From: Sphingomonas sp. RIT328
GTDB taxonomy: Bacteria; Pseudomonadota; Alphaproteobacteria; Sphingomonadales; Sphingomonadaceae
Assembly: GCF_000632225.1 (NCBI RefSeq)
Contig: NZ_JFYV01000001.1
Location: 248,001 to 312,000 of the forward strand
Direction: 5' to 3'
DNA length: 64,000 bases
Shown one piece after another: positions 18,816 to 26,338 of the stretch. A program made the position numbers and the translations under genes. The stretch's first letter is position 1. Each line of letters starts with the position of its first letter. The notes below the pieces were generated by a model, which searched no databases, was not told the DNA's origin, and saw only the letters and a list, made by a program, of their open reading frames with translations.

Positions 18816-18930
18816 GGCGGGCCGCCGCCGCTGCCACGCGCATCGGTCCGGAACCGTACCGCAACAATCGCGGCGTCCCGGGGGTTTGACGAAAGGACCT
18901 TGTCCCTCAACGCCCGCAGCGAGATGCCCG

Positions 18931-20013
18931 ATGACCGACGCCCCGATCCGTTACCGTCCCGACGTCGAAGAGGTGAAGCCTGACGAGGCCGAGACGATCG
19001 CCGGCCTCAACCAGACGTTCGACGTCATCCTCGAACGGACCGCGGAAGATTACGGCCACGCCGTCCGCTCGGTTCACGCCAAGGCGCATGCGCTGCTCGA
19101 AGGTGAGATGACCATCGACGCCGACCTGCCGCCCGAGGTGGCGCAGGGTCTGTTCGCGACGCCCGGCCGGCACAAGCTGCTGATGCGCATCTCGACCAAC
19201 GCCGGCGATATCCTGCCCGACGCGATCAGCCTGCCGCGCGGCCTCGCGATCAAGGTGTTCGACGTCGCGGGCGAGCGCCTGCCCGGCGCCGAGGGCGAGA
19301 CGCAGGATTTCGTGCTCAACAACGGCAAGGTGTTCCAGGCGAAGGACGCCGCCGCATTCCTGTCCAACCTCAAGCTGCTCGCCAAGACCACCGACCGGCT
19401 GGAAGGCACGAAGACCGTGCTGTCGACGGTGCTGCGCGGCGTGCATAACGCGCTGGACGCGGTCGGTGCGCAGATCCCCGCAGTCGATACGCTCGGCGGC
19501 GCGCCCAATGTCGATCCGCTGGGAGAGACCTATTTCTCGGTGACGCCGTATCGCTGGGGTGATTACATCGCCAAGTTCCGCATCGTCCCGGTCGCGCCGG
19601 CCCTGACCGCGCTCACCGGCCGCATCATCGACGCGAACGGCCGCGAGGATGCGATCCGCAGCGAGGTGCGCGAGGAAATGGCGCGGATCGACGGCGAATG
19701 GGAATTCCAGGTCCAGCTCTGCCGCGATCTCGATCGCCAGCCGGTCGAGGACCCGACGGTCGAATGGCAGGAAGAGGAAGCGCCGTTCCAGCGCGTCGCG
19801 ACGATCCGCGCCGCGGCGCAGGACAGCTACAGCGACGCCCACGTCCAGCAGATCAACGAGCAGAGCCGCTTCAGCATCTGGACCGGACTTGCCGCGCACC
19901 AGCCACTCGGCAACGTCAACCGCGCGCGCAACGCGACCTATCGCCATTCGGCCGATTTCCGCGCCCGCGTCAACGGCTGCCCCTATCACGAGGCGATGCG
20001 CGCCGCCGAGTGA
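18931..20013 (+). CDS. Catalase-like heme protein (SrpA/mini-catalase type)
   Basis: A 360-residue cytoplasmic protein, shorter than normal catalases (~480-750). It keeps the distal-side RSVHAKAHALLEGEMTI segment (equivalent to VHAKG in catalases), the SLPRGLAIKVFDV block and the C-terminal WTGLAAHQPLGNVNRARNATY block seen in SrpA-type mini-catalases. The usual YxD heme-ligand context is not obvious. It may have organic peroxidase or weak catalase activity. The start at 18931 is preferred over 18886, which adds a Pro/Cys-rich stretch unlike the family. PfpI and SDR genes follow. Confidence 0.75.
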   Translation: MTDAPIRYRPDVEEVKPDEAETIAGLNQTFDVILERTAEDYGHAVRSVHAKAHALLEGEMTIDADLPPEVAQGLFATPGRHKLLMRISTNAGDILPDAISLPRGLAIKVFDVAGERLPGAEGETQDFVLNNGKVFQAKDAAAFLSNLKLLAKTTDRLEGTKTVLSTVLRGVHNALDAVGAQIPAVDTLGGAPNVDPLGETYFSVTPYRWGDYIAKFRIVPVAPALTALTGRIIDANGREDAIRSEVREEMARIDGEWEFQVQLCRDLDRQPVEDPTVEWQEEEAPFQRVATIRAAAQDSYSDAHVQQINEQSRFSIWTGLAAHQPLGNVNRARNATYRHSADFRARVNGCPYHEAMRAAE

Positions 20014-20117
20014 GCGGCGCCGACTGCAAACATCTGACGGACATCCTCCCGCGGCCTTCGATACGCCGTGCACCCCGACCGTTCGGGAATACCAATAGCC
20101 ATTTTAGGAGAATCATC

Positions 20118-20687
20118 ATGACCCTGTCGGGCAAGACCATCGCCATCCTGATCGCGCCGCGTGGCACCGAGGATCCCGAATTCGCCAAGCCCAAGGCGGC
20201 GGTCGAGGCGGCCGGCGGTACCGTCACCGTGATCAGCCTGGAGACGGGCGAGGCGCAGACCGTCAATAACGATCTCGATCCGGGCAGCAGCTATACCGTC
20301 GACAAGGCGGTCGGCGACGTCGCCGCCGCCGATTTCGACGGGCTGGTCATCCCCGGCGGTACGGTCGGCGCCGACAAGCTGCGCGGTTCGGACGCGGTGG
20401 TCGCCTTCGTCCGTGACTTCTTCGCGGCGGGTAAGCCGGTCGCGGCGATCTGCCACGCGCCGTGGACGCTGATCGAGGCCGACCAGCTTCAGGGCCGCAC
20501 GCTCACCTCCTATCCGACGCTGGCGACCGACATCCGCAACGCCGGCGGAAACTGGGTCGATCAGGAGGTGGTGGTCGATAAAGGCCTCGTCACCAGCCGC
20601 AATCCCGACGATCTGCCCGCTTTCTGCGCCAAGCTCGTCGAGGAATTCGCCGAGGGTCGCCATCCGGCGCAGGCGGAGAATGCGTGA
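20118..20687 (+). CDS. PfpI/DJ-1 family protein
   Basis: A 189-residue protein with the nucleophile-elbow cysteine in PVAAICHAPW and the partner acid in RGTEDPEF near the N-terminus; FDGLVIPGG lies between them. Members act as stress chaperones or deglycases, glyoxalases or proteases. TAGGAG is correctly spaced before the ATG. The stop overlaps the start of the next gene (TGATG), so the two are translationally coupled. Together with the mini-catalase upstream this looks like an oxidative or carbonyl stress cluster. Confidence 0.85.
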   Translation: MTLSGKTIAILIAPRGTEDPEFAKPKAAVEAAGGTVTVISLETGEAQTVNNDLDPGSSYTVDKAVGDVAAADFDGLVIPGGTVGADKLRGSDAVVAFVRDFFAAGKPVAAICHAPWTLIEADQLQGRTLTSYPTLATDIRNAGGNWVDQEVVVDKGLVTSRNPDDLPAFCAKLVEEFAEGRHPAQAENA

Positions 20688-21448
20688 TGGCGCGCTTCGC
20701 CGAAACGGTCGTGCTGATCACCGGTGCCGCGTCCGGCATCGGTGAGGGGGCGGCGCGCCGCTTCGCCGAGGAAGGGGCGACGCTGATGCTCGGCGACATC
20801 GATGCGGCGGCGCTCGGTCGCCTCGCCGACGAGCTGCCCGGCACGGTGGCGGTGCAGACCACCGACGTCTCCGACCGTGCCGCCTGCGAAGCGCTCGTCC
20901 AGGCGACGATCGATCGCTTCGGGCGGATCGACGTGCTCGTCAACGACGCCGGCGTCGATCATCTCGGCAAGCTCGACGAGGGCGAGTTCAGCGCCTTCAC
21001 CAAGGTGATCGAGACCGATCTCTACGGCGTCGTCCAGATGAGCCGCGCGGCGATCCGACATCTGCGCACGTCGAAGGGCTGCATCGTCAACATCTCGTCG
21101 GTATCGGGTCTGGGTGGCGACTGGAACCACAGTTTCTATTGTGCGGCAAAGGGCGCGGTGAGCAATTTCACGCGGGCGCTGGCGATGGACGAGGCGCAGC
21201 ATGGCGTCCGCGTCAATGCGGTCAATCCGTCGCTCACCTATACCGCGCTGACCGCGGGGATGAAGGAGCAGCCCGAGCTGATCGCCAAGTTCGAGGAGCG
21301 GATCCCGCTCGGTCGCGGCGCCGAGCCGGCCGACATCGCCGGCGCGATCGCCTTCCTCGCCAGCGAGGACGCGCATTATGTCACCGGGGTCAACCTGCCG
21401 GTCGACGGCGGCCTGACCGCGTCGAACGGCCAGCCACCGCTGTCGTGA
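20687..21448 (+). CDS. Short-chain dehydrogenase/reductase
   Basis: A 253-residue classical SDR. The NAD(P)-binding TGAASGIGEGAA motif is at the N-terminus, with LVNDAGV, catalytic Ser in NISSVSG and YCAAK (Tyr and Lys), and the GRGAEPADIAGAIAFLAS block near the end. An acidic residue after strand 2 (LGDIDA) suggests NAD(H) preference. The substrate is unknown. It overlaps the PfpI gene by one base. It is the last host gene before attL, 25 bases away. Confidence 0.88.
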   Translation: MARFAETVVLITGAASGIGEGAARRFAEEGATLMLGDIDAAALGRLADELPGTVAVQTTDVSDRAACEALVQATIDRFGRIDVLVNDAGVDHLGKLDEGEFSAFTKVIETDLYGVVQMSRAAIRHLRTSKGCIVNISSVSGLGGDWNHSFYCAAKGAVSNFTRALAMDEAQHGVRVNAVNPSLTYTALTAGMKEQPELIAKFEERIPLGRGAEPADIAGAIAFLASEDAHYVTGVNLPVDGGLTASNGQPPLS

Positions 21449-21473
21449 CATTGGAACCAATAGAGCGGGAAGA

Positions 21474-21517
21474 CCGCTGGTGACCCCTACGAGAATCGAA
21501 CTCGTGCTTTCGCCGTG
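21474..21517 (+). repeat. attL, 44-bp direct repeat (displaced tRNA-Glu 3' end)
   Basis: Identical to 61630-61673. It covers the tRNA-Glu 3' portion (T-arm, acceptor 3' strand and CCA) read on the minus strand, but the sequence to its right diverges from a tRNA, so it is a remnant and not a gene. Bases 21518-21693 beyond it hold no gene and are presumably phage att-arm DNA. Confidence 0.93.
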
Positions 21518-21699
21518 GAGCCGGAAAGTCGTTTGTTTTCAACGGCCGTTGCCGCTTCCGACCTCGAAACCCGATCATTGTAGATCAATGGGTTACGGGT
21601 GCGGGGGCATCGAGCACGTCCGATCTGGCATTCACCGCTTGGAGAACAGACGCGGAACATCTATCTAACTGATGACGCGAGTCACAGGAGGATATGACC

Positions 21700-21936
21700 A
21701 TGGCCACGGCCTATGATCACGACGACGTCGAGCGGGAGCCGTTCGGCAAATGGCTGATGAAGCAACGCGAGCGCGGCGGGTTCGTCGGCCAGCTCGCGAA
21801 CAGCGCCGCGCAGGATCGCACGTTCCCAAAGAGCGGCACCTATGAGGACGCCCGCAAGTGGATGCAGGCGCAGCGCGCCAGCGGCGACGACTGGGAGGCG
21901 CTGGAGGACGCGGAGAGCGCGTGGCTGGCGTCATGA
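21700..21936 (+). CDS. YozE SAM-like domain protein
   Basis: A 78-residue protein. The core FGKWLMKQRERGG, LANSAAQDRTFPKSGTYEDA and the C-terminal acidic AW residues resemble the YozE_SAM_like domain known from Firmicutes. The family's function is unknown. AGGAGG lies 8 bases before the ATG at 21700 but only 2 before the ATG at 21694, so the former is chosen. It is the first of four overlapping rightward genes next to attL that face the lysis genes. Confidence 0.6.
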   Translation: MATAYDHDDVEREPFGKWLMKQRERGGFVGQLANSAAQDRTFPKSGTYEDARKWMQAQRASGDDWEALEDAESAWLAS

Positions 21937-22190
21937 TCACAGGCACCGCCAAGCATCGCAACGGCCCGCCCGATCCGCGCGAGGCGCTGGCGGCGGTGAT
22001 CGACGGCAGCCGGGACAGCTATGCGGCGCTGTCCCGCATGCTCGATCGGCCGCCCCACTACCTGCGGCGGTTCGTCGTCGAGGGCAGTCCCCGCGCGCTT
22101 CGGCCCGACGAGCATCGGCGCCTCGCGGACTATTTCGGCCTGACCGAACGCGCGCTCGGCATCCGCGATCTGTGGGCCGACCAGTCGTGA
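21933..22190 (+). CDS. Stand-alone HTH protein resembling the S24-peptidase N-domain
   Basis: An 85-residue protein. PREALAAVIDGSRDSYAALS, then RMLDRPPHYLRRFVVEGSPR and LADYFGLTERALGI look like the small helix-turn-helix domain found in front of S24 peptidases in alphaproteobacterial phage repressors, but the peptidase part is missing. The ATG at 21933 overlaps the previous stop as ATGA; an earlier in-frame ATG at 21858 lies inside the previous gene. It may bind DNA and compete with or modulate the phage repressor; this is inference. Confidence 0.55.
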   Translation: MITGTAKHRNGPPDPREALAAVIDGSRDSYAALSRMLDRPPHYLRRFVVEGSPRALRPDEHRRLADYFGLTERALGIRDLWADQS

Positions 22191-22453
22191 GGCTGCTCAC
22201 CCGCGAGCAGCTGCGGACGCAGGTCTGGGTCGCGCTAACCGTGCTCAAGCCATACGAGAAGCGCGCGCTCGGCGTGGTCGTCGAGCAGACCCGGAAGGAC
22301 GTGACCGAAGATCTGGTCCTCCGGATCATGGGCGAGCCGGAGAGCGAGACGGTAATCCTCCAGCCGGATCTCGTCGGCTTCCCCTATTCGCGCGTCGGCG
22401 TGTGGAACGTCGACGAGCCCCATCCGCACCCCGACATGGTGAGGCCCCGATGA
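22187..22453 (+). CDS. Phage protein of unknown function, attL cassette
   Basis: An 88-residue protein beginning with GTG that overlaps the preceding stop (GTGA). It has a helical first half (LTREQLRTQVWVALTVLKPY) and a C-terminal half with ETVILQPDLVGFPYSRVGVW, ending in a His/Pro-rich tail. No family is recognised. Overlap with both neighbours shows it belongs to the four-gene attL cassette. Confidence 0.5.
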   Translation: MRLLTREQLRTQVWVALTVLKPYEKRALGVVVEQTRKDVTEDLVLRIMGEPESETVILQPDLVGFPYSRVGVWNVDEPHPHPDMVRPR

Positions 22454-22635
22454 GCCGCTGTCTCCTGTGCACCAGCAACGACGATGATGCCCTGATCGAG
22501 CACCTCGCCGAGAAGCTATGGGACAGCCGTATCGAGCGGATCGAGGGACCGATGCCTTGGAGCGAGGCCGGCGCGACGTGGCAGGCTGCGTTCCGCGAAC
22601 TCGCCGTCGCCGCGCGCCAGGCGCTAACGCAGTAG
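22450..22635 (+). CDS. Small acidic phage protein of unknown function
   Basis: A 61-residue protein with N-terminal MSRCLLCTSNDDD (one CxxC pair) followed by helices. The ATG overlaps the previous stop as ATGA. Its last 12 bases overlap the end of a convergent small membrane ORF (22624-22710). No family recognised. It closes the attL cassette. Confidence 0.45.
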   Translation: MSRCLLCTSNDDDALIEHLAEKLWDSRIERIEGPMPWSEAGATWQAAFRELAVAARQALTQ

Positions 22636-22710
22636 CGCGACCGACAGGATCGCGATCCACAGCAGCAGCGCGATCGGCAGCCCGATCCGCACGGACCGCC
22701 GCCTGATCAC
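22624..22710 (-). CDS. 28-residue single-membrane-helix peptide
   Basis: A short ORF starting at a GTG that overlaps the Rz1-like stop (GTGA). The peptide begins MIRRRSVR and then has one uninterrupted hydrophobic helix ending in LLR. The overlap and the basic-then-hydrophobic layout suggest a real lysis-associated peptide such as an antiholin or holin accessory. Evidence is limited to these features, so confidence is low. Confidence 0.35.
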   Translation of the reverse strand: MIRRRSVRIGLPIALLLWIAILSVALLR

Positions 22711-23063
22711 CGCGAACACTCCGCCGGCGCCTGCCCGGTGGCGAGCACTGCCGAGGTGCAGCGCCGCTCAAGAGCGACGGCGACAGCGCGAGCGTTGCCC
22801 CGCTCGACTGCACCGATCGCCTCGGCGAATCGCTCGACAATCTCCGACAGGATGCTGCGGTCGATCGTCACCAGCTCGCCGGACGGCTTGGCGGTGAGCG
22901 GCGTCAGGCGTTCCGTGCGGGTCAGGTCAGCCGACAGGGCCGGCAGTGCCGCCCGCTCGGTTCGCGCGATCGATGTCGGCGTTGAGCGCGTCGCGCAGGC
23001 GGTCGACAGGAGCGGCAGGAGCAGGAGCGCCGGCAGCAGCAGGCGGGACGGTATCGATCGCAT
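22707..23063 (-). CDS. Rz1-like outer-membrane lipoprotein spanin
   Basis: A 118-residue protein whose start lies inside the Rz-like gene in another frame (137-base overlap). The signal sequence runs MRSIPSRLLLPALLLLPLLS and is followed by TAC, giving a lipobox-type cysteine at about residue 23. The rest is polar and helical. In phage lysis the lipoprotein o-spanin pairs with the inner-membrane i-spanin to fuse the membranes after the peptidoglycan is cut. It is longer than classical Rz1 and lacks its proline-rich stretch. Confidence 0.6.
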   Translation of the reverse strand: MRSIPSRLLLPALLLLPLLSTACATRSTPTSIARTERAALPALSADLTRTERLTPLTAKPSGELVTIDRSILSEIVERFAEAIGAVERGNARAVAVALERRCTSAVLATGQAPAECSR

Positions 23064-23328
23064 CGCGGAGATCCTTGATGGTGGCCTTCACGGCTCGGGT
23101 GGAAAGGTCGTCGGCACGGGCGACGCGCTGGCTGATCGAGTTCGAGACGACGGCCGCCGCCCGCTCGTCGGCGCGGGCCTCGGCGACGCTGTCGGCATGC
23201 TGCCGCTCGACCGCCTGCGTCACCTTGGCCTCGCCCGCACGGCGGCCGATCCGACCGATGACGAGGGCGAGCGCGCTGATGACGAGGAGGAAGATGAGCA
23301 CGACGAGGAGGGAGCGCCGCCACGTCAT
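22927..23328 (-). CDS. Rz-like inner-membrane spanin
   Basis: A 133-residue protein with one N-terminal membrane anchor (SLLVVLIFLLVISALALVIG) followed by a long charged helical periplasmic part (VTQAVERQHADSVAEARADE, then KATIKDLRDAIDTVP) and an Ala/Pro tail. The ATG overlaps the lysozyme stop (ATGA). Topology and its position behind the endolysin, with an embedded lipoprotein gene, identify it as the i-spanin. Confidence 0.65.
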   Translation of the reverse strand: MTWRRSLLVVLIFLLVISALALVIGRIGRRAGEAKVTQAVERQHADSVAEARADERAAAVVSNSISQRVARADDLSTRAVKATIKDLRDAIDTVPPAAAGAPAPAAPVDRLRDALNADIDRANRAGGTAGPVG

Positions 23329-23909
23329 GCCGCCAGCCCCTGCACGCAGATCGCTCGCTCGCGCTCGCGACGCTTGGCAAGGCCGGCCACGGTCCTGCCG
23401 CCAGCCTTGTTGAACAGGAGGAAGCGGTCGCATCCGGCCCGCCACTGCCCGGCGTTCCACACGCGGGCGATGCTCGACCGGCAGAAACCCGCCGTCCCGA
23501 TGTTGTAGGAGAGCGAGACCGCGGCGATCACCTGGTTCGTGCGCCCCTTCAGCGCGGGCACGCATCGGACGATCGGCTCGGCATGCGCGATCAGCTCCTC
23601 TTCGAGCAGCTCGTTGCAGCGCTCGGGGGTGAACCGCATCCCCATCTTCACGCCCTTGGTGATGCCGTCGCAGGCGGTCGGCACCTTCACGATGTCGAGA
23701 TAAGCGTCGAGGTACTGCTTGCCGGCGACGTGCTCGACGGTGATGCTCTGGTCGGCGTTGACGGTCGCCTTGACCTGCCGGCCGCTCTCCTCCTTCGGCA
23801 CGACGACGAACAGCGTTGCTGCGGCGACGACCGAACCGATCACCCCCGCCAGCGTCTTCTTGCCGGGCTTCGAGGTCCGCGTCGCCGCAGGGCGGTCAGG
23901 CGCCACCAC
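23325..23909 (-). CDS. SAR-type phage endolysin (GH24 lysozyme)
   Basis: A 194-residue protein from GTG at 23909, which overlaps the upstream holin stop region. Residues ~20-37 form a weak Ala/Val membrane segment of the signal-arrest-release kind. The GH24 part has AYLDIVKVPTACDGITKG, RCNELLEEEL, then SLSYNIGTAGF and RRERERAIC as in R21-type endolysins. D72 and T78 keep the D-x5-T spacing, but the position 9 before D72 is Gly63; the nearest Glu is E59 (E-x12-D). It should cleave peptidoglycan glycan strands if E59 serves as acid. Confidence 0.8.
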   Translation of the reverse strand: MVAPDRPAATRTSKPGKKTLAGVIGSVVAAATLFVVVPKEESGRQVKATVNADQSITVEHVAGKQYLDAYLDIVKVPTACDGITKGVKMGMRFTPERCNELLEEELIAHAEPIVRCVPALKGRTNQVIAAVSLSYNIGTAGFCRSSIARVWNAGQWRAGCDRFLLFNKAGGRTVAGLAKRRERERAICVQGLAA

Positions 23910-24168
23910 TGGCCGCCTCCTCGATTTTGGCGTTGGCCTTCGGCTGCAGGATGAACCGCGAGACCAGCGTGCCGACGAACAGCAGGAACGGAATAGCGTT
24001 GCCGACCTTCTCGGGGAGCAGCGCCTGCACGTCCGCCGGCAGCGTGTTCCACGCCTGCAACAGCGCATCGGGCGCGAGCGCGGCCCACCCCATGAGGATG
24101 GCGCCGATCGCGGACAAGCGAACGGACCAGAGGCGCCATGCCTGGCGCCAACCGTCGATCAGTTTCAT
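23896..24168 (-). CDS. Holin-like protein (DUF7940-like)
   Basis: A 90-residue protein starting MKLIDGWRQAWRLWSVRLSA, the sequence pattern of small alphaproteobacterial phage proteins next to endolysins. Two hydrophobic segments (IGAILMGWAALAP and IPFLLFVGTLVSRFI) and a charged C-terminus fit a two-helix holin. AAGGAG precedes the ATG. The downstream endolysin starts inside its last codons. Confidence 0.6.
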   Translation of the reverse strand: MKLIDGWRQAWRLWSVRLSAIGAILMGWAALAPDALLQAWNTLPADVQALLPEKVGNAIPFLLFVGTLVSRFILQPKANAKIEEAASGGA

Positions 24169-24207
24169 CGATGTCTCCTTGGATGGCGGCAGCCGGCCGC
24201 CCGCGGA

Positions 24208-24462
24208 TCAGTGTGTTCGACGTTTCCGGAACAGGGATCGCCGCTGCCACCGGCGCAGCTCAGCGCTTTCGCGCGCGGCGTCGGCGGTGATGATCAGCCG
24301 CTCCAGATCCTGTTGCGGCGGAGGCGGCGGAAAGGCGCGGCGCAGCACCGGCTCGACGAGTTCGGTGCGCACCCAGCGGCGATTGGCGAGCACGCGCTCG
24401 ACCGGGCCGATCGCCAGCGCCAGCGCGCCGATGAGCATCACGATCAGGCCCCCGTCGATCAT
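24208..24462 (-). CDS. Small membrane protein in lysis cluster
   Basis: An 84-residue protein with one N-terminal membrane helix (GLIVMLIGALALAIGP), then a basic segment, a run of prolines (FPPPPPQQ) and a charged helical tail. The ATG overlaps the previous stop. Topology suits a holin accessory or antiholin; no family recognised. Confidence 0.5.
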   Translation of the reverse strand: MIDGGLIVMLIGALALAIGPVERVLANRRWVRTELVEPVLRRAFPPPPPQQDLERLIITADAARESAELRRWQRRSLFRKRRTH

Positions 24463-24728
24463 GGCGCCTTCTCCGACTTGGGCGGCGCCATCATCTCCAG
24501 CTTCACCTCGATGCGCGCGAGGCGGAGATCGAGCTGCTGGAGCATCTCGGTCCGCGTCTTGGCGTCGGTTCGTGCATCGGCTTCCAGCTGATCGATGCGT
24601 CGGGTGTGGTCCTTCAGCGTGGCGATGTAGCCGCCGCTCGCCAGCACGACGCCGGCGATGACGATGATCAGCGAGATCACCGGGACGAATGGCGCCCACC
24701 ATGGCGGTGGGCTCGATGGCACGCTCAC
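24459..24728 (-). CDS. Membrane-anchored coiled-coil protein in lysis cluster
   Basis: An 89-residue protein from GTG at 24728. A membrane helix (FVPVISLIIVIAGVVLASGG) is followed by a heptad-like charged helix (HTRRIDQLEADARTDAKTRT, then LDLRLARIEVKLEMM). Layout resembles small holin-like or DUF2730-like phage proteins. It overlaps the next gene by 4 bases and the preceding tiny ORF by 4 bases. Confidence 0.5.
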   Translation of the reverse strand: MSVPSSPPPWWAPFVPVISLIIVIAGVVLASGGYIATLKDHTRRIDQLEADARTDAKTRTEMLQQLDLRLARIEVKLEMMAPPKSEKAP

Positions 24729-24781
24729 GTGCCTGCCGCCTCATCCGCGGCTACAACGGCCGCGGAGCTGCTGTTGATCAT
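24725..24781 (-). CDS. Possible 18-residue coupled leader ORF
   Basis: A tiny ORF (MINSSSAAVVAADEAAGT) 11 bases after the tail-fibre stop. TTGAGGGG is well spaced before its ATG, and its TGA overlaps the GTG of the next gene. It may be translated as a coupling leader rather than make a functional protein. Confidence 0.3.
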   Translation of the reverse strand: MINSSSAAVVAADEAAGT

Positions 24782-24792
24782 GGTGGTGCCCC

Positions 24793-26301
24793 TCAACCGT
24801 GCTGGACGTCGACCCATGGCCGACCGTCGCGGATCGCCCAGACCTTGCCGAGGCGACGTCGATATTGTTCGAACGTGATGTCCGTCTCAGCAACGGCAAC
24901 AGCCCGGATGCCGCTGCCCTTGGCGACGGCAATGAGGTAGTCGCCGACCGCGAAGTCACCGATTGCGTTAACGGGCACCTGCCCGGCGAAAGCGATCCGG
25001 TCGACGCACTGGCGCGCCGCTTCCTGTTTCGCCTCCCAAACCGGCAATTCGGCCGCATACCGCTCCGATGCCTGATCATAGGCGACTTTCGCCACAGCGT
25101 AGGCAGCGCACGCCGTGCCGTACGCCGTAGCGGCGGCTTGACGATCGTCATCGGTAGCATCGCCGGGCAGCGACGGAGGCTCAGGCTCAGCCGGAGCTTC
25201 TCCGGGTTCGGCCGGCCGCGGTGGCAGATGCAGAGCCCAACTATCGCCGCCGACGTAAGCGGGATCGGTCGACTTGACGACGAAGCTGCTCGCCGCAGCC
25301 CAGCTTTTCGTCAGCTTGCCGTCGGCGTCGACGCCGCAGACATCGCCCTTGGCAATTTCGCCACAGCCATCCGCCTTGACCATGTACTCGGCATAGTCCG
25401 CGCCGCTGGCATTGATGGTGCCGCTGGTTGCTAGTGATCGACCGGTGCTCGACTTGCCGATCTTCATGGCAGCATTGGCGGTGTTCGCGCTCTCAACGCC
25501 GTTGAAGTCAACGACGTAAACAGCTGCGACCACCACCGCGCCGGGTTGCGTGAAGGAAATGATAGGCGAGGCGTTGGCCGTGCTGGTGCCTTGAATGGTA
25601 TGTGCACTGCCGGATGTAGTGCCAACGAGCAAATTACCTGCCGCAGTAATGCGAACCCTTTCAGCGCCACCTGTTCCCAATAGAAGCGTCGCCGACATTT
25701 CGTTCATTAGGTAGAAGCTGTCATCGCCACCACCATAGCCCATAAAGGCTTTGCGCCCGGAACCGTCGTAGAAGGCGGCGAAGCCATTGCCGCTACCCCG
25801 AGCTGCATTCCCCTTGATAGCGAAAAGCTCACTGGTAGTGCCGTTTACACGAGCGCCGGTTGCGTCCGCGACTACGCGAGCGACGCCGCCCGTAACAAGC
25901 GCCAATTGGTTTTCACCCGGACGGCTGATGCCAGTGTCTTGATCCGCCAAAAACGAAATGCCGGGAGCTGCAAGGTTACCATCACCAAAGCGCCCAGATA
26001 GCGCGCCAGAGACCCAGCCACTTACCTGCGTCAGAAACTCCGTGAGCCGTGTCGCCGCGGTTTGCGCAAATCCCTGATTCGGCTGCACCGAATATACCTG
26101 CCCAGCAGCCGTGCCGCCCAGATACACCGAACCCAGCGTCAGCTGCGTAGTGCTGTCGACCGACAGCACCTCGTAGGCGCGCCCATCGGGCAGGTTGATG
26201 GCGTGTCCTGCTTGGACGTTGGCGACGAAGGAAGTGCCGGCGCCGGTGACCACGGCAGAGCCGTTCGTCACCGTCACCGAACCGGCGCGATACCAAGCCA
26301 T
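24793..26301 (-). CDS. Tail fibre or tip protein with C-terminal YAEY-type domain
   Basis: A 502-residue protein. The N-terminal ~100 residues (GSVTVTNGSAVVTGAGTSF, LPDGRAYEVLSV) are a strand-rich fibre attachment module. The middle is a Gly/Ala/Ser/Thr-rich fibre with repeat-like strands (ERVRITAAGNLLVGTTSG). A C-terminal part has GADYAEYM, a motif often found in tail-fibre ends, and a helical Ala/Pro-rich insert. It is the last structural gene before the lysis cassette and presumably sets host binding. Confidence 0.65.
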   Translation of the reverse strand: MAWYRAGSVTVTNGSAVVTGAGTSFVANVQAGHAINLPDGRAYEVLSVDSTTQLTLGSVYLGGTAAGQVYSVQPNQGFAQTAATRLTEFLTQVSGWVSGALSGRFGDGNLAAPGISFLADQDTGISRPGENQLALVTGGVARVVADATGARVNGTTSELFAIKGNAARGSGNGFAAFYDGSGRKAFMGYGGGDDSFYLMNEMSATLLLGTGGAERVRITAAGNLLVGTTSGSAHTIQGTSTANASPIISFTQPGAVVVAAVYVVDFNGVESANTANAAMKIGKSSTGRSLATSGTINASGADYAEYMVKADGCGEIAKGDVCGVDADGKLTKSWAAASSFVVKSTDPAYVGGDSWALHLPPRPAEPGEAPAEPEPPSLPGDATDDDRQAAATAYGTACAAYAVAKVAYDQASERYAAELPVWEAKQEAARQCVDRIAFAGQVPVNAIGDFAVGDYLIAVAKGSGIRAVAVAETDITFEQYRRRLGKVWAIRDGRPWVDVQHG

Positions 26302-26338
26302 TCTTGTGCTCCTGATGAGTAGCTGATTGCGGGCGGCG

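Noticed and set aside
15610..18867. A 1085-codon minus-strand frame opposite beta-helix copy 2
   Set aside because: Same mirror effect; the plus strand carries the recognisable paralogue.
21474..21517. A second tRNA-Glu gene at the left end
   Set aside because: Only the 3' 40 bases of the tRNA are present; anticodon stem and 5' half are missing, so it is the att repeat.
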